The notes: generated by a model not told the origin, from the sequence alone. A stretch of DNA of 64,000 nt from Bradyrhizobium retamae (GCF_001440415.1 NZ_LLYA01000146.1:1-64000), one strand, 5' to 3'. Positions 38,580-47,787 are shown, counted from the first letter of the stretch. Translations and numbers: made by a program.

Positions 38580-40064
38580 TTACACCGATCCATCCCGGAC
38601 CTTCTCACTTTCCTGCGAGGAAGCGACCGGCATCCCGCCGTCCTGGGCCTCTGACGGCCGTGGCGACTGTGGACGCACGGGGCGCGGCGCGACCGGCGGA
38701 CGGCGCGGCGGTCTGGTTCCGGCCTGCCGGTTGGCCTCCGCCAACCGCGCCTCGCGCACCCGTTCCCGGGCGCGGGCGCCTTCGCGGTAACGGGCCAGCG
38801 CGCCCGCCGCGGCGGAATGGCCCCGCCCCCATAGGCCGATCAAATGGCCGGTTACGCGGCCGGTGGCGCCGCCCGCCCAGACCAGTTCGAACGGCGAGAA
38901 CAGTTTCCACCGGTCCTCACCCCACAGGATGCTGCGCGCGATGACCTGCCCCGCCATTGCCGAAGTGTTCAGCCCGTGGCGCCCGAAGCCGCTGGCAACC
39001 CACAGCCCTTTGCGCAACTGGCCGATCTGCGGCATGCCGTGCACGGTCACCCCGACCGCGCCGCCGAACACGTCTGATATCGGGACTTTGCCGAGCCTTG
39101 GGAAGATAGTGGCAATGCGACGCTGAATGAGGGGAGCAAAGCGGCGCGGCCGCGCTTCCCAGGTGGTTTCCGGGCTCGCCCACATCAGCCGGTCGCCGTC
39201 GATGATTCGGAAATGATCGATGCCGTCGCTGTCGGCCACCGAGCCCCTGAAGGCGATCACCTCGCCGAGCCGGTCGCCGAGCGGCTCTGTCACGGCGGCA
39301 TAGCGCCAGACCGGCAGCAGCGTCTCCGAAAGGCGGCGTAACGGGGCGCCGAGATGAACGTTGCCGGCCAGCACGATATGAGAGGCGCGCAGCCGCGCCG
39401 ACGGCGTCACGATGCGCTTGCGAATGCCCGACGGATCGATGCTGACGACAGGCGTATCCTCGAAGATGCGCGCGCCCGCCCGCCTTGCCTGCGCGGCAAG
39501 GCCATGGATGTATTTGCGGCCGTCGATCTGGAACGCGCGCGGATAGTAAATGCCGTGGAAATAGCGTGCCGTCCCGAGTTGATCGCGAACGCGATCGACC
39601 TGCCATCCCTCGACTTCGGTGTCGAAATCCTCGCTCAGCGTCTGCAGCCGGCTGATCAGCGTCTCGCCGACATCGACGTTGGAGACCTCCAGCGCGCCTT
39701 CAGTGAGCGCAATTCCCGGCATCGCCTCTTCGGTTGCGGCGGCGCGAACGTAATCGGCGCCCTCCTTCGACAGCGCCCATAATTCGCGCGCGTCTTCGAT
39801 GCCCACGCGCTCGATCAGGTCGCCGATCGGAAGACTGTAGCCCGGCATGACCGTACCGAGTTGATGGCCGGACGCGTTCCAGCCGACATGCCGGCCTTCG
39901 AGTACGGCCACGCTGGCGCCGCGTCGCGCGGCCTCCAGCGCCACCGTAAGACCGGCAAGTCCGGCTCCCACCACGCAAATGTCGACATCGAGGTCGAACG
40001 AAAGACGCGAGCGAAAAGGGCCGTCGTCGGGGCGGTTGGTCGCACTTGAGAAAGTCTCGGGCAT
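38580..40064 (-). CDS. FAD-dependent oxidoreductase (DAO/PuuB-like)
   Basis: The 494-residue product has a GAGLAGLTVALEAARRGASV dinucleotide-binding motif near residue 33 and the GWNASGHQLGTVMPGYSL region typical of gamma-glutamylputrescine oxidase-like and other DAO-family amine oxidases. It also has WVASGFGRHGLNTSAMAGQV near the C-terminal FAD-contact site. The last 60 residues are a Pro/Arg-rich low-complexity tail. It probably oxidises a secondary amine or amino acid, but the substrate is not clear. It is divergent from sixA; no polyamine genes are nearby. Confidence 0.87.
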   Translation of the reverse strand: MPETFSSATNRPDDGPFRSRLSFDLDVDICVVGAGLAGLTVALEAARRGASVAVLEGRHVGWNASGHQLGTVMPGYSLPIGDLIERVGIEDARELWALSKEGADYVRAAATEEAMPGIALTEGALEVSNVDVGETLISRLQTLSEDFDTEVEGWQVDRVRDQLGTARYFHGIYYPRAFQIDGRKYIHGLAAQARRAGARIFEDTPVVSIDPSGIRKRIVTPSARLRASHIVLAGNVHLGAPLRRLSETLLPVWRYAAVTEPLGDRLGEVIAFRGSVADSDGIDHFRIIDGDRLMWASPETTWEARPRRFAPLIQRRIATIFPRLGKVPISDVFGGAVGVTVHGMPQIGQLRKGLWVASGFGRHGLNTSAMAGQVIARSILWGEDRWKLFSPFELVWAGGATGRVTGHLIGLWGRGHSAAAGALARYREGARARERVREARLAEANRQAGTRPPRRPPVAPRPVRPQSPRPSEAQDGGMPVASSQESEKVRDGSV

Positions 40065-40158
40065 AGCGTTTCTTACGGCCGGCTGCAGCGCTTGTCACCT
40101 CGTCCCAGACATGAGCTTGTAGATTGGTCCAGACTAAGACGGAATCGAGATCGCGCCA

Positions 40159-40713
40159 ATGCGCCGTTTGATGCTGCTGCGTCACGCCAAGACCGAACAC
40201 GAAGCGCCTTCGGGCCATGACCACGACCGCCGACTCGACGAGCGCGGACGGCGGGATGCCGTCGCTATCGGAACCTGGATCGGCCGGCATCCGCCTTTTC
40301 CCGACGCAGTTCTGGTTTCGACCGCGGTGCGGGCGCGGCAGACCTGGGAAATCGCACGCGACGCGATTAAGGATGCAGTGCGGGAACGGCCGCCGAAGCC
40401 GCAGGTCGAATTGCTCGATGAACTCTACGGCGCCGAGCCGACGCAGCTCCTGCGGATCATCCGCATGGCCGAGGTCACCGACCCCACGCGCCTGATGCTG
40501 ATCGGCCACAATCCCGGCATGCATGAGCTGGCGCTGATGCTCGCCGGCAGCGGCGACGCGGCAGCGAAGAAGGCGCTCGAGGACAATCTGCCGACTGCGG
40601 GACTGGCGATCCTCGACTTTGCCACCGAGGACTGGAGCGAGGTGGCGTTTCGCCGCGGCAAGCTCGTGCGCTTCACCAGCCCGAAACTGCTGAAGCAGGC
40701 GCTGGACGATTGA
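40159..40713 (+). CDS. sixA: SixA-like phosphohistidine phosphatase
   Basis: SixA removes phosphate from histidine in phosphotransfer domains. The 184-residue product opens MRRLMLLRHAKTEHEAP, with the catalytic RHAKT at residues 8-12, then DHDRRLDERGRRDA, STAVRARQTWEIA and the second catalytic histidine in IGHNPGMHEL. This is the histidine-phosphatase superfamily, SixA branch. Length is typical for the alphaproteobacterial form. Its target phosphorelay is unknown; an Hpt protein lies at 54838. Confidence 0.88.
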   Translation: MRRLMLLRHAKTEHEAPSGHDHDRRLDERGRRDAVAIGTWIGRHPPFPDAVLVSTAVRARQTWEIARDAIKDAVRERPPKPQVELLDELYGAEPTQLLRIIRMAEVTDPTRLMLIGHNPGMHELALMLAGSGDAAAKKALEDNLPTAGLAILDFATEDWSEVAFRRGKLVRFTSPKLLKQALDD

Positions 40714-40756
40714 GGTGCGCGGACATCGAGGCTCTCCCGTGCTAAGCTCGCCACGA

Positions 40757-40855
40757 TGCAATTTTCAAGCGAACTAAGAACAAGTTCGCGTAGAAGAAAG
40801 CGCGTCAAAACAAAGGGCTGGAGTCGGGTTCTGACAAATCAGAACCGGACGGGCT
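40757..40855. repeat. Dispersed intergenic repeat, family A copy 2
   Basis: This element shares with 3687-3813 the segments GTTCGCGT, AAGCGCGTCAAAACAA and the hairpin GGTTCTGA/TCAGAACC (here around CAAA). The 5' part is diverged and shorter. It sits immediately upstream of the universal stress protein gene. Confidence 0.7.
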
Positions 40856-40871
40856 GCAGCGGAGGGCTCAG

Positions 40872-41297
40872 ATGTTCAAGTCGATTCTCGTGCCGATCGA
40901 TCTGGCTGATACCGATCTGGCCAAGCCCGCGATCGCGACTGCCGCAACGCTGTCGCAAACCTGGAGCGGCTCGGTACGATTGCTCAATGTGTTGCCGATG
41001 ACGCCGGTGATGCTGGCGGAATACGTGCCGGCCGATTTCGACGCCCAGCAGCGCGCGACCTCGGAGGAAGCGCTCGCGATCGTGGCGCAGGAATCCGGCA
41101 TCGAGGCGCCGCGCATTTCCACCGCAGTGCGGAAAGGCGGCATCTATCACGAGATCCTTGAAGAGGCGGCGGCGGTCAAGGCCGACCTGATCGTGATGAC
41201 GTCGCACCGGCCGGCGATGCGGACCTATTTTCTCGGCTCCAACGCCGGCCATGTGGTGCGCTATGCCAAGTGCTCGGTGCTGGTGGTCCGCCACTAG
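40872..41297 (+). CDS. Universal stress protein (UspA family)
   Basis: The 141-residue product shows the Usp fold: MFKSILVPIDLADTDLAKPA at the start, a LLNVLPMTP second strand, DLIVMTSHRP, and the ATP-binding pattern GSNAGHVVRYAKCSVLVVR at the end (G-2x-G-9x-G-S/T type, here with S near the end). It is probably an ATP-binding cytoplasmic stress protein. It follows directly on a dispersed repeat, which may contribute promoter sequence. Confidence 0.93.
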   Translation: MFKSILVPIDLADTDLAKPAIATAATLSQTWSGSVRLLNVLPMTPVMLAEYVPADFDAQQRATSEEALAIVAQESGIEAPRISTAVRKGGIYHEILEEAAAVKADLIVMTSHRPAMRTYFLGSNAGHVVRYAKCSVLVVRH

Positions 41298-41713
41298 TTG
41301 GAGTGCAAAGCACTAACGATCTCCTATCCCGGACGCCGTGCAGATGCGCGTCGGCGCTGCACCGCAGGGCCCAGACACAAAAAATCGAAAACAACCCCAT
41401 GCAAAGTAGGACGGGCCGGGTCCGCAGCATTCACGTCGCTTGCGTCCGGGCAGAAATGGTCTGCCGTCATCTCCCAACCTGATCTCGTCCTGTTCTAATT
41501 TCCGATGGGAGATTGTGGACTTCACAAACCCCGCCGCTTTCCCTCCAAGTCATTTCCATCTCCAGATTCGTTCGATTCCGCGCTGTTCGTTGAGGTCGCG
41601 CACGAAATCCGCGTCCTACGAACCTAGGAGATGATGACCCGCTTCCTTTCTATTCCGGATAGTGAGCTATTTTGGTCACGCTGAATGATCGGACGTGCGC
41701 CGCATGCGACCGA
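41298..41713. other. Non-coding gap
   Basis: Nothing is supported in this 416-base stretch between the stress protein gene and the terminator of the DUF1127 gene. Its composition is less GC-rich than its neighbours and several short frames end quickly. It could be decayed sequence. No repeat or RNA gene was recognised. Confidence 0.5.
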
Positions 41714-41746
41714 CAAAAAATTCGGCCCGATCGATGGACCGGGCCG
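41714..41746 (-). terminator. Rho-independent terminator of the DUF1127 gene
   Basis: CGGCCCG (41723-41729) and CGGGCCG (41740-41746) form a 7-bp stem with a ten-base loop. On the minus strand the stem is followed by AATTTTTTG. It lies 30 bases after the DUF1127 stop. Confidence 0.8.
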
Positions 41747-41776
41747 TTTGATCTACCAGCGATTAATTCCGACGCC

Positions 41777-42013
41777 TCACATCATTCGCCCGTACATCGG
41801 ATCGATGACGCCGCGCACGGCCGACGCTATCTGGCTGCGCTCAACACCGATGTCGCGAAGCGCGCGATCGTCCAGCTCGCTGAGCGTTTTGATGGCTTGG
41901 CGGCGCGCAAAGTAGGTGACGACGGCGTCTACCCAGTGACCGAGCAGGCGGAAAAAGCCACCAGCGAAGGCTCGGGACGCAGATTGACCTGCCGTGTGGG
42001 ATATCGTCGTCAT
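41777..42013 (-). CDS. DUF1127 family protein
   Basis: The 78-residue product ends with the DUF1127 pattern RQAIKTLSELDDRALRDIGV followed by ERSQIASAVRG. DUF1127 proteins are small arginine/leucine-rich proteins that affect RNA turnover and phosphate or carbon metabolism in some alphaproteobacteria. The ATG at 42013 has AAGGAGAAG upstream, which decides against the longer frame starting at 42082. It is divergent from a MocR-type regulator and shares a promoter region that contains repeated GTGCAA boxes. Confidence 0.88.
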   Translation of the reverse strand: MTTISHTAGQSASRAFAGGFFRLLGHWVDAVVTYFARRQAIKTLSELDDRALRDIGVERSQIASAVRGVIDPMYGRMM

Positions 42014-42101
42014 CGTTCTTCTCCTTGCTTTCGCGCGGCAAAGCGCTGCCGCGGGCGCAAACGCTGCGGATAGCGCCTGCACCGTGTGATGTTCTGATTG
42101 C

Positions 42102-42192
42102 TTGCACCCCTCTCAGTGCAATCACGGGCTTGATGGGTTCAAAATGATCCGATACATTTCTCGGTGCAAGAAAAACATTGCTCTCGGTGCAA
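42102..42192. promoter_or_regulatory. Repeated GTGCAA boxes, likely MocR operator
   Basis: TTGCAC (42102-42107) and GTGCAA (42116-42121) form an inverted pair. The longer unit CTC(A/G)GTGCAA occurs three times in direct orientation at 42112-42121, 42160-42169 and 42183-42192, the last ending two bases before the MocR start codon. Direct repeats with an inverted element are typical of MocR/GabR-type operators. Autoregulation and control of the divergent DUF1127 gene are likely. Confidence 0.65.
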
Positions 42193-42194
42193 TA

Positions 42195-43535
42195 ATGTCG
42201 AAGTTCGAGTATTTGAAGCTTGCCGATACCGTCGCCGCCGAGATCGCCAATGGCGCGCTCAAGCCTGGCGATCGCCTGCCGCCGCAGCGTAGCTTCGCCT
42301 ATCAGCGCAAGATCGCAGTCTCGACCGCGAGCCGCGTTTACACCGAGCTCTTGCGCCGCGGCCTGGTGGTCGGCGAAGTCGGACGCGGCACGTTCGTTTC
42401 GGGCGAGACGCGGCGCGGTATCGCCATGCCGGCAGAGCCGCGCGGCGCGCGTATCGATCTGGAAGTGAACTATCCGATACTGCCGACGCAATCGGCGATG
42501 ATCGCGAGAAGCCTGGCCGGACTGGAGCGGCCCGAAGTGCTCGATCTCGCGTTACGGCACTCGACCACGGCAGGCACGCTGGCGGCGCGGACCATTTCCG
42601 CCGAGTTTCTCTCCCGCGAGGACTGGTCTCCCGCCCCCGATCAACTCGTCTTCACGGCGAACGGGCGGCAATGCATCGCCGCTGCGCTAGCGGCAGTGGT
42701 GCCGAGCGGCGGCCGCTGCGGCGTCGAGGCGCTGACTTATCCGTTCATCAAGGACATCGCCGTCAGGCTTGGCGTGACGCTGGTGCCGCTTGCGATGGAT
42801 GAGAACGGCGTTCGCCCGGACGCCGTGCAGAAGGCTCATCGGGAAGCGCATTTGTCGGCGCTGTACGTTCAGCCGACGATTCAAAACCCGCTCGGCATGA
42901 CCATGCCAGCGGCGCGCCGCGCCGATTTGCTGCGCGTGGTCGAGAAGCTCGGCCTCACCGTCATTGAGGATACGGTCTACGGTTTTCTTGACGAAGAAAC
43001 CCCGATGGCCGCGCTCGCGCCGGATAGCTGCATCACGCTCGACAGCCTGTCGAAGAAGGTGGCGCCCGGCCTTGCCCTCGGCTTCATCGTTTCGCCGCCG
43101 CGGCTGCGCGAACGCGTCATGTCCGCGGTTCGGTCGGGCGGATGGACGGCTTCGGGATTTGCGTTTGCCGCCGGACAGCGGCTGATGGCAGATGGCACCG
43201 TTGCCGAGCTGTCACGCCTGAAACGCATCGATGCGGCACGGCGCCAGCAGATGGCGGCCAAATACCTCGCCGGATTCGATGTTCAGGCCAACGTCAAATC
43301 CTACCATCTCTGGCTGACCTTGCCCCAGCACTGGCGCTCGCAGACATTCGTCGCGGCCGCAGCCCGACGCGACATCGCGTTGACGCCTTCGACCACCTTC
43401 GCGGTAAGTCCAGGCCACGCCCCCAACGCGGTCCGCCTGGCGCTCGGCGCCCCCAGCACCGAACAGCTCGATCTGGCGCTGCGCACGTTGTCGGGAATGC
43501 TGACGGCGAAAGAAGATGTCGATACGACCGAGTAG
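42195..43535 (+). CDS. MocR-type regulator (GntR helix-turn-helix plus aminotransferase domain)
   Basis: MocR proteins join a GntR-type DNA-binding head to an aminotransferase-like domain that senses PLP or an amino compound. The 446-residue product starts MSKFEYLKLADTVAAEIANG, with the winged helix KPGDRLPPQRSFAYQRKIAV, and a PLP-domain lysine in TLDSLSKKVAPGLALGF. NPLGMTMPAARRADLL and IEDTVYGFLDEE are conserved aminotransferase segments. The ATG at 42195 is favoured, since the longer frame to 42102 overlaps the operator repeats. No aminotransferase target is adjacent; the nearest divergent gene is DUF1127. Confidence 0.9.
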   Translation: MSKFEYLKLADTVAAEIANGALKPGDRLPPQRSFAYQRKIAVSTASRVYTELLRRGLVVGEVGRGTFVSGETRRGIAMPAEPRGARIDLEVNYPILPTQSAMIARSLAGLERPEVLDLALRHSTTAGTLAARTISAEFLSREDWSPAPDQLVFTANGRQCIAAALAAVVPSGGRCGVEALTYPFIKDIAVRLGVTLVPLAMDENGVRPDAVQKAHREAHLSALYVQPTIQNPLGMTMPAARRADLLRVVEKLGLTVIEDTVYGFLDEETPMAALAPDSCITLDSLSKKVAPGLALGFIVSPPRLRERVMSAVRSGGWTASGFAFAAGQRLMADGTVAELSRLKRIDAARRQQMAAKYLAGFDVQANVKSYHLWLTLPQHWRSQTFVAAAARRDIALTPSTTFAVSPGHAPNAVRLALGAPSTEQLDLALRTLSGMLTAKEDVDTTE

Positions 43536-43537
43536 AA

Positions 43538-44146
43538 CTATCGGTCGCCTGCCGGGCTTGCCGGCCACTCCGCGATAAAGCCCCTCGCCTTGTACGGCTC
43601 GATCTTGTCCCATTCGTGGAGCATGCGGCGGCTGAATTCGGCGTCGGTGTGCCAGAGCGCGCGCGGCGTCTTGAAACTGTCGACCATGACCAGCATCTTC
43701 TCCGCTTCCGGCCAGTGCCGGTGCAGCGTCATCGGATAGCGACGCGCGGTCCAGGTATTGCCAAGGCAGATGACGCTGCGGATGTTGGCGAGGCCGAGCG
43801 CAGCGTCGATGATCGGCAGCGAAAGGATCACGTTTTCGCCGGTGTTCATCGCGCGGTCCTCTCTCAGGATGATGTCGGCCGGAACGCCCCGAGCGATCAT
43901 GGCACCCGCAATGACCTCGCATTCCGACAGATCCGATCCCGGCGTCGCGCCGCCGCTCACGATCGCCCAGCGAAAATATCCGTCGCGCCACAGCCTGCAG
44001 GCTTCATCGACGCGCTCCTCGACATCCACGCGCGTTCCGAATACGAACAGCAGATCGGCCGGCCGTAACGGCGTCTCGATCAGATGCCGCACGTTGATCG
44101 CGGCAATCTCGGCCTCGGTTGGCGATCGCCTGTTTCGATCTGTCAC
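43538..44146 (-). CDS. YdcF/DUF218 family protein
   Basis: The 202-residue product has the DUF218 pattern: DLLFVFGTRVDVEERVDEAC, WAIVSGGATPGSDLSECEVI, and the conserved acidic REDRAMNTGENVILSLPII. YdcF of E. coli binds S-adenosylmethionine, and others are linked to envelope synthesis, but no single function is established. No membrane segment is seen, so it is a cytoplasmic YdcF rather than the membrane SanA/ElyC type. It converges with the MocR gene (2-base gap). Confidence 0.87.
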   Translation of the reverse strand: MTDRNRRSPTEAEIAAINVRHLIETPLRPADLLFVFGTRVDVEERVDEACRLWRDGYFRWAIVSGGATPGSDLSECEVIAGAMIARGVPADIILREDRAMNTGENVILSLPIIDAALGLANIRSVICLGNTWTARRYPMTLHRHWPEAEKMLVMVDSFKTPRALWHTDAEFSRRMLHEWDKIEPYKARGFIAEWPASPAGDR

Positions 44147-44226
44147 GGCAGTTCGTCTGCTAACGAAAACGGTCCGATCATGATGCCGTGCGTCAGGCGT
44201 CCGGCGAAGTCACATTTCATTTCGCC

Positions 44227-44859
44227 TCATTTCGCGGGATTGCGAGGCGGCGGCGGGAGCAATGTCGCGGGCAGCTCATCGAAGGTGTAGAGCCGCGGCT
44301 TGTTGCGCCAGACGAAGCCGCCCATCTGCCATCCGAACAGGGCGGCGAACCCGACCAGAAACAAGGCGCCCGCGAATTCACCGGTAGCGACTGCGCGCGC
44401 GAGCAATCCTGCGATCGCGATCGCGACCAACGCTAATAGCAGACAGCCGCCGGCATAGGTCATCGGCCCGATGCCGCCGACCAACGCGACCGTGCCGCGC
44501 GCGGCCTTCAGGCGCGCATGCAATTGCTCGATGAAGGCGCGGTAATCGCGGTCCTGCGGCGTCATCAGCACGACGGTGTGCCAGCTTGTCGAAAAAGCGG
44601 TGATGCGCTGGCCGCTCCTGTGTTCGATATCTGCGCGAAAGCGGCGCGACTGCATCGACATTGGCCGGTAGGAGAGACGCACAGCCACGATATCGGCGTA
44701 CGGCCAGATCCCGGCCTTTCCCCTCGCCTGCCACGACAGCCCTTCATCCCTGAGTTCGAATTCATGCGCCGATCCGACCAGCGATGCCTTGTAAACATAG
44801 CGGGTTCCGGGCGTGCCCTCCCCTGCTGTCGTGGCCTGTTCCGTTGGTGAAGGGGACAA
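44227..44859 (-). CDS. Membrane protein of unknown function
   Basis: The product, about 210 residues, has a soluble N-terminal region with YKASLVGSAHEFELRDEGLS and RLSYRPMSMQSRRFRADI, beta-rich like a PH-type domain. Two C-terminal membrane helices follow, with GGCLLLALVAIAIAGLLAR and GALFLVGFAALFGWQMG, and then a proline-rich tail. No good ATG exists. The TTG at 44859, with GGGA eight bases ahead, is the best guess, though the frame is open to 45069. It is divergent from the membrane gene at 44931. No family named. Confidence 0.65.
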   Translation of the reverse strand: MSPSPTEQATTAGEGTPGTRYVYKASLVGSAHEFELRDEGLSWQARGKAGIWPYADIVAVRLSYRPMSMQSRRFRADIEHRSGQRITAFSTSWHTVVLMTPQDRDYRAFIEQLHARLKAARGTVALVGGIGPMTYAGGCLLLALVAIAIAGLLARAVATGEFAGALFLVGFAALFGWQMGGFVWRNKPRLYTFDELPATLLPPPPRNPAK

Positions 44860-44930
44860 TTCGAAAATCCCGTTGTCGGTTGAGTGCGGCCTGCTTGCGC
44901 GGCGAGCTGGCTTTACCTTACAAGCGGGCC

Positions 44931-45365
44931 ATGGCCGATACGACTTATTTTCCGCGTCGCCTGATCCTGGCCGGCGCGATTGTTTCCGGAGTGCTGCTGG
45001 CGCTGGCCGTGCACATGCTGGGCGCGGGTTACGGGCTCGATCTCGGCGGCCTGTGGCGAACCGACACAAGCGAATTCATGCCCGCGGGCGCGGCAATCGC
45101 GTGGTGGCTGATCGCGACAGTGGGCTTTTCCGGCGGCTATTTTACCGCCAACCTGATGCACAGCGCGGCCTCGGGCCAAATTCCGCAGCGGATGCGACAG
45201 TTCCTGATCGCAGTCGGCGTACTGATCGTTGCCGGCGCCGGACAAGCCGCCTCGGCGCGGAGCCCGGTCTCGACCGTGTCGGGCGTGCTCGCCGGCCTTG
45301 CGGCCTTATGCCTCGGCGCCCTGATGGCATTCTGCGGCGCGCATTTTGCGTTGCGCAAGGCTTAA
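44931..45365 (+). CDS. Four-helix membrane protein, hypothetical
   Basis: The 144-residue product has four predicted membrane helices: LILAGAIVSGVLLALAVHML, AIAWWLIATVGFSGGYFTAN, FLIAVGVLIVAGAGQAA and VLAGLAALCLGALMAFCGAH. Loops are short. It begins with MADTTYFPRR, giving an N-terminus with positive residues. I do not recognise a family. It converges with the MHYT-GGDEF-EAL gene with a 19-base gap and is divergent from another unnamed membrane gene, so the two may share a function. Confidence 0.65.
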   Translation: MADTTYFPRRLILAGAIVSGVLLALAVHMLGAGYGLDLGGLWRTDTSEFMPAGAAIAWWLIATVGFSGGYFTANLMHSAASGQIPQRMRQFLIAVGVLIVAGAGQAASARSPVSTVSGVLAGLAALCLGALMAFCGAHFALRKA

Positions 45366-45384
45366 AGAAGCAAGACCCGAGAAA

Positions 45385-47787
45385 CTAAGCGACGACCCGC
45401 GCCCGTGGCTTCGATAGCATCGTTTCCACCTCGGCAGCGGGACGCGGCGGGCTGAACAGATAGCCTTGCGCCTGCGTGCAGCCCTCCTGCCGCAAGAGGT
45501 CGAACTGCGCGTCGGTCTCGACGCCTTCAGCCGTGGTGATGATACCCAGGCTCTTGCCGAGGCCGGTCACGGCGCGGACGATCGCCATCGAATCATCGCG
45601 TGTCGCCAGTTCGGTGATGAACGAGCGATCGATCTTGATCTTGTCGAACGGGAAGCTGCGCAGGTAACTTAGGGACGAATATCCGGTTCCGAAGTCGTCG
45701 AGCGAAATCCGGATGCCAAAAGCGCGAAGCTCGTGCAGAACCGAAAGCGTCGCCTCGCTGCTCTGCAGCAGCACCGATTCCGTGATTTCGAGCTCGAGCC
45801 GGTGCGCCGGAAGACCCGAGGCTTTCAGCGCCTCCATCACCGTCGATACCAGATTGGGATTCTTGAACTGCACCGGCGAGAGATTGACGGCGACGCCGAC
45901 ATCCTGCGACCACTGGGCCGCGTCGATGCAGGCTCGGCGCAACACCCAGTCGCCGATCGGCACGATCAGGCCGGTTTCCTCCGCGAGCGGAATGAAGTTG
46001 GCCGGAGAGACCATGCCGCGTAGCGAATGATTCCATCGCACCAGCGCTTCGAAACCGACGACGACATCTTTGGCGACGTCGCGGATCGGCTGGTAATAGA
46101 CTTCGAATTCTCCACGCTGCAGCGCGGCGCGCAAGTCGAGCTCCAAGAGCCGCCGGGCCTGCGCGCGGGCGTCCATCCCGGTCTCGAAGAAGCGGTAGGT
46201 GCCGCGGCCGTCCTCCTTGGCGCGGTAAAGCGCGAGGTCGGCCTTCTTGAGGAGCTCGTCGGGGTTCTTGCCGTCCTCCGGCGCCAGCGAAATGCCGATG
46301 CTGACCCCTATGACGAGGTGGTGGCCGGCAATCTCGTACGGCGCAGAAACCTTCTCGACCACGTGGCTAGCGAGCAAGGAAACGGCGGACGGGTCGCAAT
46401 CGTTGCAGAACTGCACGATCGCGAATTCGTCTCCACCCAGCCTCGCCACCGTGTCATTCTCGGTGATGCATTCGCCGAGACGGCGGGCGACTTCTTTCAA
46501 GAGCGCATCGCCGACCGGATGGCCGAGCGAATCGTTGATATCCTTGAAGTGGTCGAGATCGAGACAGAGCACCGCAAGCTGATCGCTGCGTTTGGCGAGC
46601 CGCAACGCCTTTTCGAGTTGCTCGCGGAACAACCTCCGATTCGGCAGATTGGTCAGCGCGTCATGGCGCGCCATGTGGGAAATCTGTTCCTGGGCAGCCT
46701 GCCATTCGGTGATGTCCTCGAAGGTCGCGACCCATCCGCCGCCCTTCATCGGCTGGTCGACGACGCGGAGCAAACGTCCGTTGCGGCCGATTGACTTGGT
46801 CACGGTTTTGCCGGCCTTGGCATCCGCTACCACCGCAGCGAAGAATTCATCGGGATCGCCGTCCCACTCGCCGACCGATTTCAGTTCGCGCAGAACGTCG
46901 ATCAGCAACCGGCCTTGCAGCGGCATGCCGGACCGGTCCATCAGCTCGACGTAGCGTTGGTTGAATAGCAGGATGCGGCCGTCCGCATCGAACATGCAAA
47001 GTCCCTGCGACATGTTGTCGAGCGCGGTATCGAGCAGGACTTTCTGTTGGTGCAGCTCGCCCTTGGCGCGGCGATCGATCATGGCCGCCAGCAGCGACAG
47101 CCCGAGGATGGCGAACGCCGCCACCGCTGTGAGGAAGGAAAGCGCGGTCGGTGAAATCGACAGCCCGTCGGTCCCGAGCGTCGGGTCGGGAATCAGCGTG
47201 ACGGCGCCCATCGCCGTGAAATGATGCGAAACGATGGCAATCGTCAGCAGCCCCGTGGCGCCCACGGTATGAGCGGGATTGTCGCGACGCACGGCAACAA
47301 GAAGCGCCATGGCGGCAAACACGCTGCCAAACACGATCGAGGCCACAACGATGCCGGGCGACCACACAATGAACGCCGGAAGCTCGAGTGCGGCCATGCC
47401 GGTATAATGCATCGCTGCGACGCCCGCGCCGATCACCGCGCCACCAATCGCAACCACCGGCCAACGTGCGCTCGACAGCGCAATGCACAGACCGACTGCG
47501 ACGATGCCTATCGCGAAGACCAGCGACAACAGCGTAACGGGAATGCTGTATCCGGCTCCGGCGCCGGGATCGTAGGCCAGCATCGCGACGAAATGGGTGG
47601 CCCAGATTCCGCAGCCGCCGACCGCTGAGTCGAGGCCGATCCAGATCGCGCGCGTACGGCCGCGCGAGGCCCTGGCACGATGAAACAGACTGATGGCAAC
47701 TGCGCTGGCGAGCCAGCAAATGGCACCAGCAAGCACGACCAGACGCCAGTCATGCTCGGAAGTGAGGCAAGTTAGGACGCGGTACAT
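45385..47787 (-). CDS. MHYT-PAS-GGDEF-EAL sensor/c-di-GMP enzyme
   Basis: This 800-residue membrane protein joins a seven-helix MHYT sensor (motifs ATHFVAML, AAMHYTGMAAL and HHFTAMGAVTL, proposed to bind metal and sense O2, CO or NO) to a PAS-like domain (TALDNMSQGLCMFDADGRIL), a GGDEF domain and an EAL domain. GGDEF is intact at residues 451-455 (RLGGDEFAIV). The EAL signature is E580-A581-L582 in VGFEALVRWNH, with later KIDRSFI and TAEGVET motifs, so the phosphodiesterase domain also looks active. The start at 47787 precedes MYRVLTCLTSEHDWR; the extension to 47895 is not protein-like. It resembles YkoW-type proteins. Confidence 0.95.
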   Translation of the reverse strand: MYRVLTCLTSEHDWRLVVLAGAICWLASAVAISLFHRARASRGRTRAIWIGLDSAVGGCGIWATHFVAMLAYDPGAGAGYSIPVTLLSLVFAIGIVAVGLCIALSSARWPVVAIGGAVIGAGVAAMHYTGMAALELPAFIVWSPGIVVASIVFGSVFAAMALLVAVRRDNPAHTVGATGLLTIAIVSHHFTAMGAVTLIPDPTLGTDGLSISPTALSFLTAVAAFAILGLSLLAAMIDRRAKGELHQQKVLLDTALDNMSQGLCMFDADGRILLFNQRYVELMDRSGMPLQGRLLIDVLRELKSVGEWDGDPDEFFAAVVADAKAGKTVTKSIGRNGRLLRVVDQPMKGGGWVATFEDITEWQAAQEQISHMARHDALTNLPNRRLFREQLEKALRLAKRSDQLAVLCLDLDHFKDINDSLGHPVGDALLKEVARRLGECITENDTVARLGGDEFAIVQFCNDCDPSAVSLLASHVVEKVSAPYEIAGHHLVIGVSIGISLAPEDGKNPDELLKKADLALYRAKEDGRGTYRFFETGMDARAQARRLLELDLRAALQRGEFEVYYQPIRDVAKDVVVGFEALVRWNHSLRGMVSPANFIPLAEETGLIVPIGDWVLRRACIDAAQWSQDVGVAVNLSPVQFKNPNLVSTVMEALKASGLPAHRLELEITESVLLQSSEATLSVLHELRAFGIRISLDDFGTGYSSLSYLRSFPFDKIKIDRSFITELATRDDSMAIVRAVTGLGKSLGIITTAEGVETDAQFDLLRQEGCTQAQGYLFSPPRPAAEVETMLSKPRARVVA

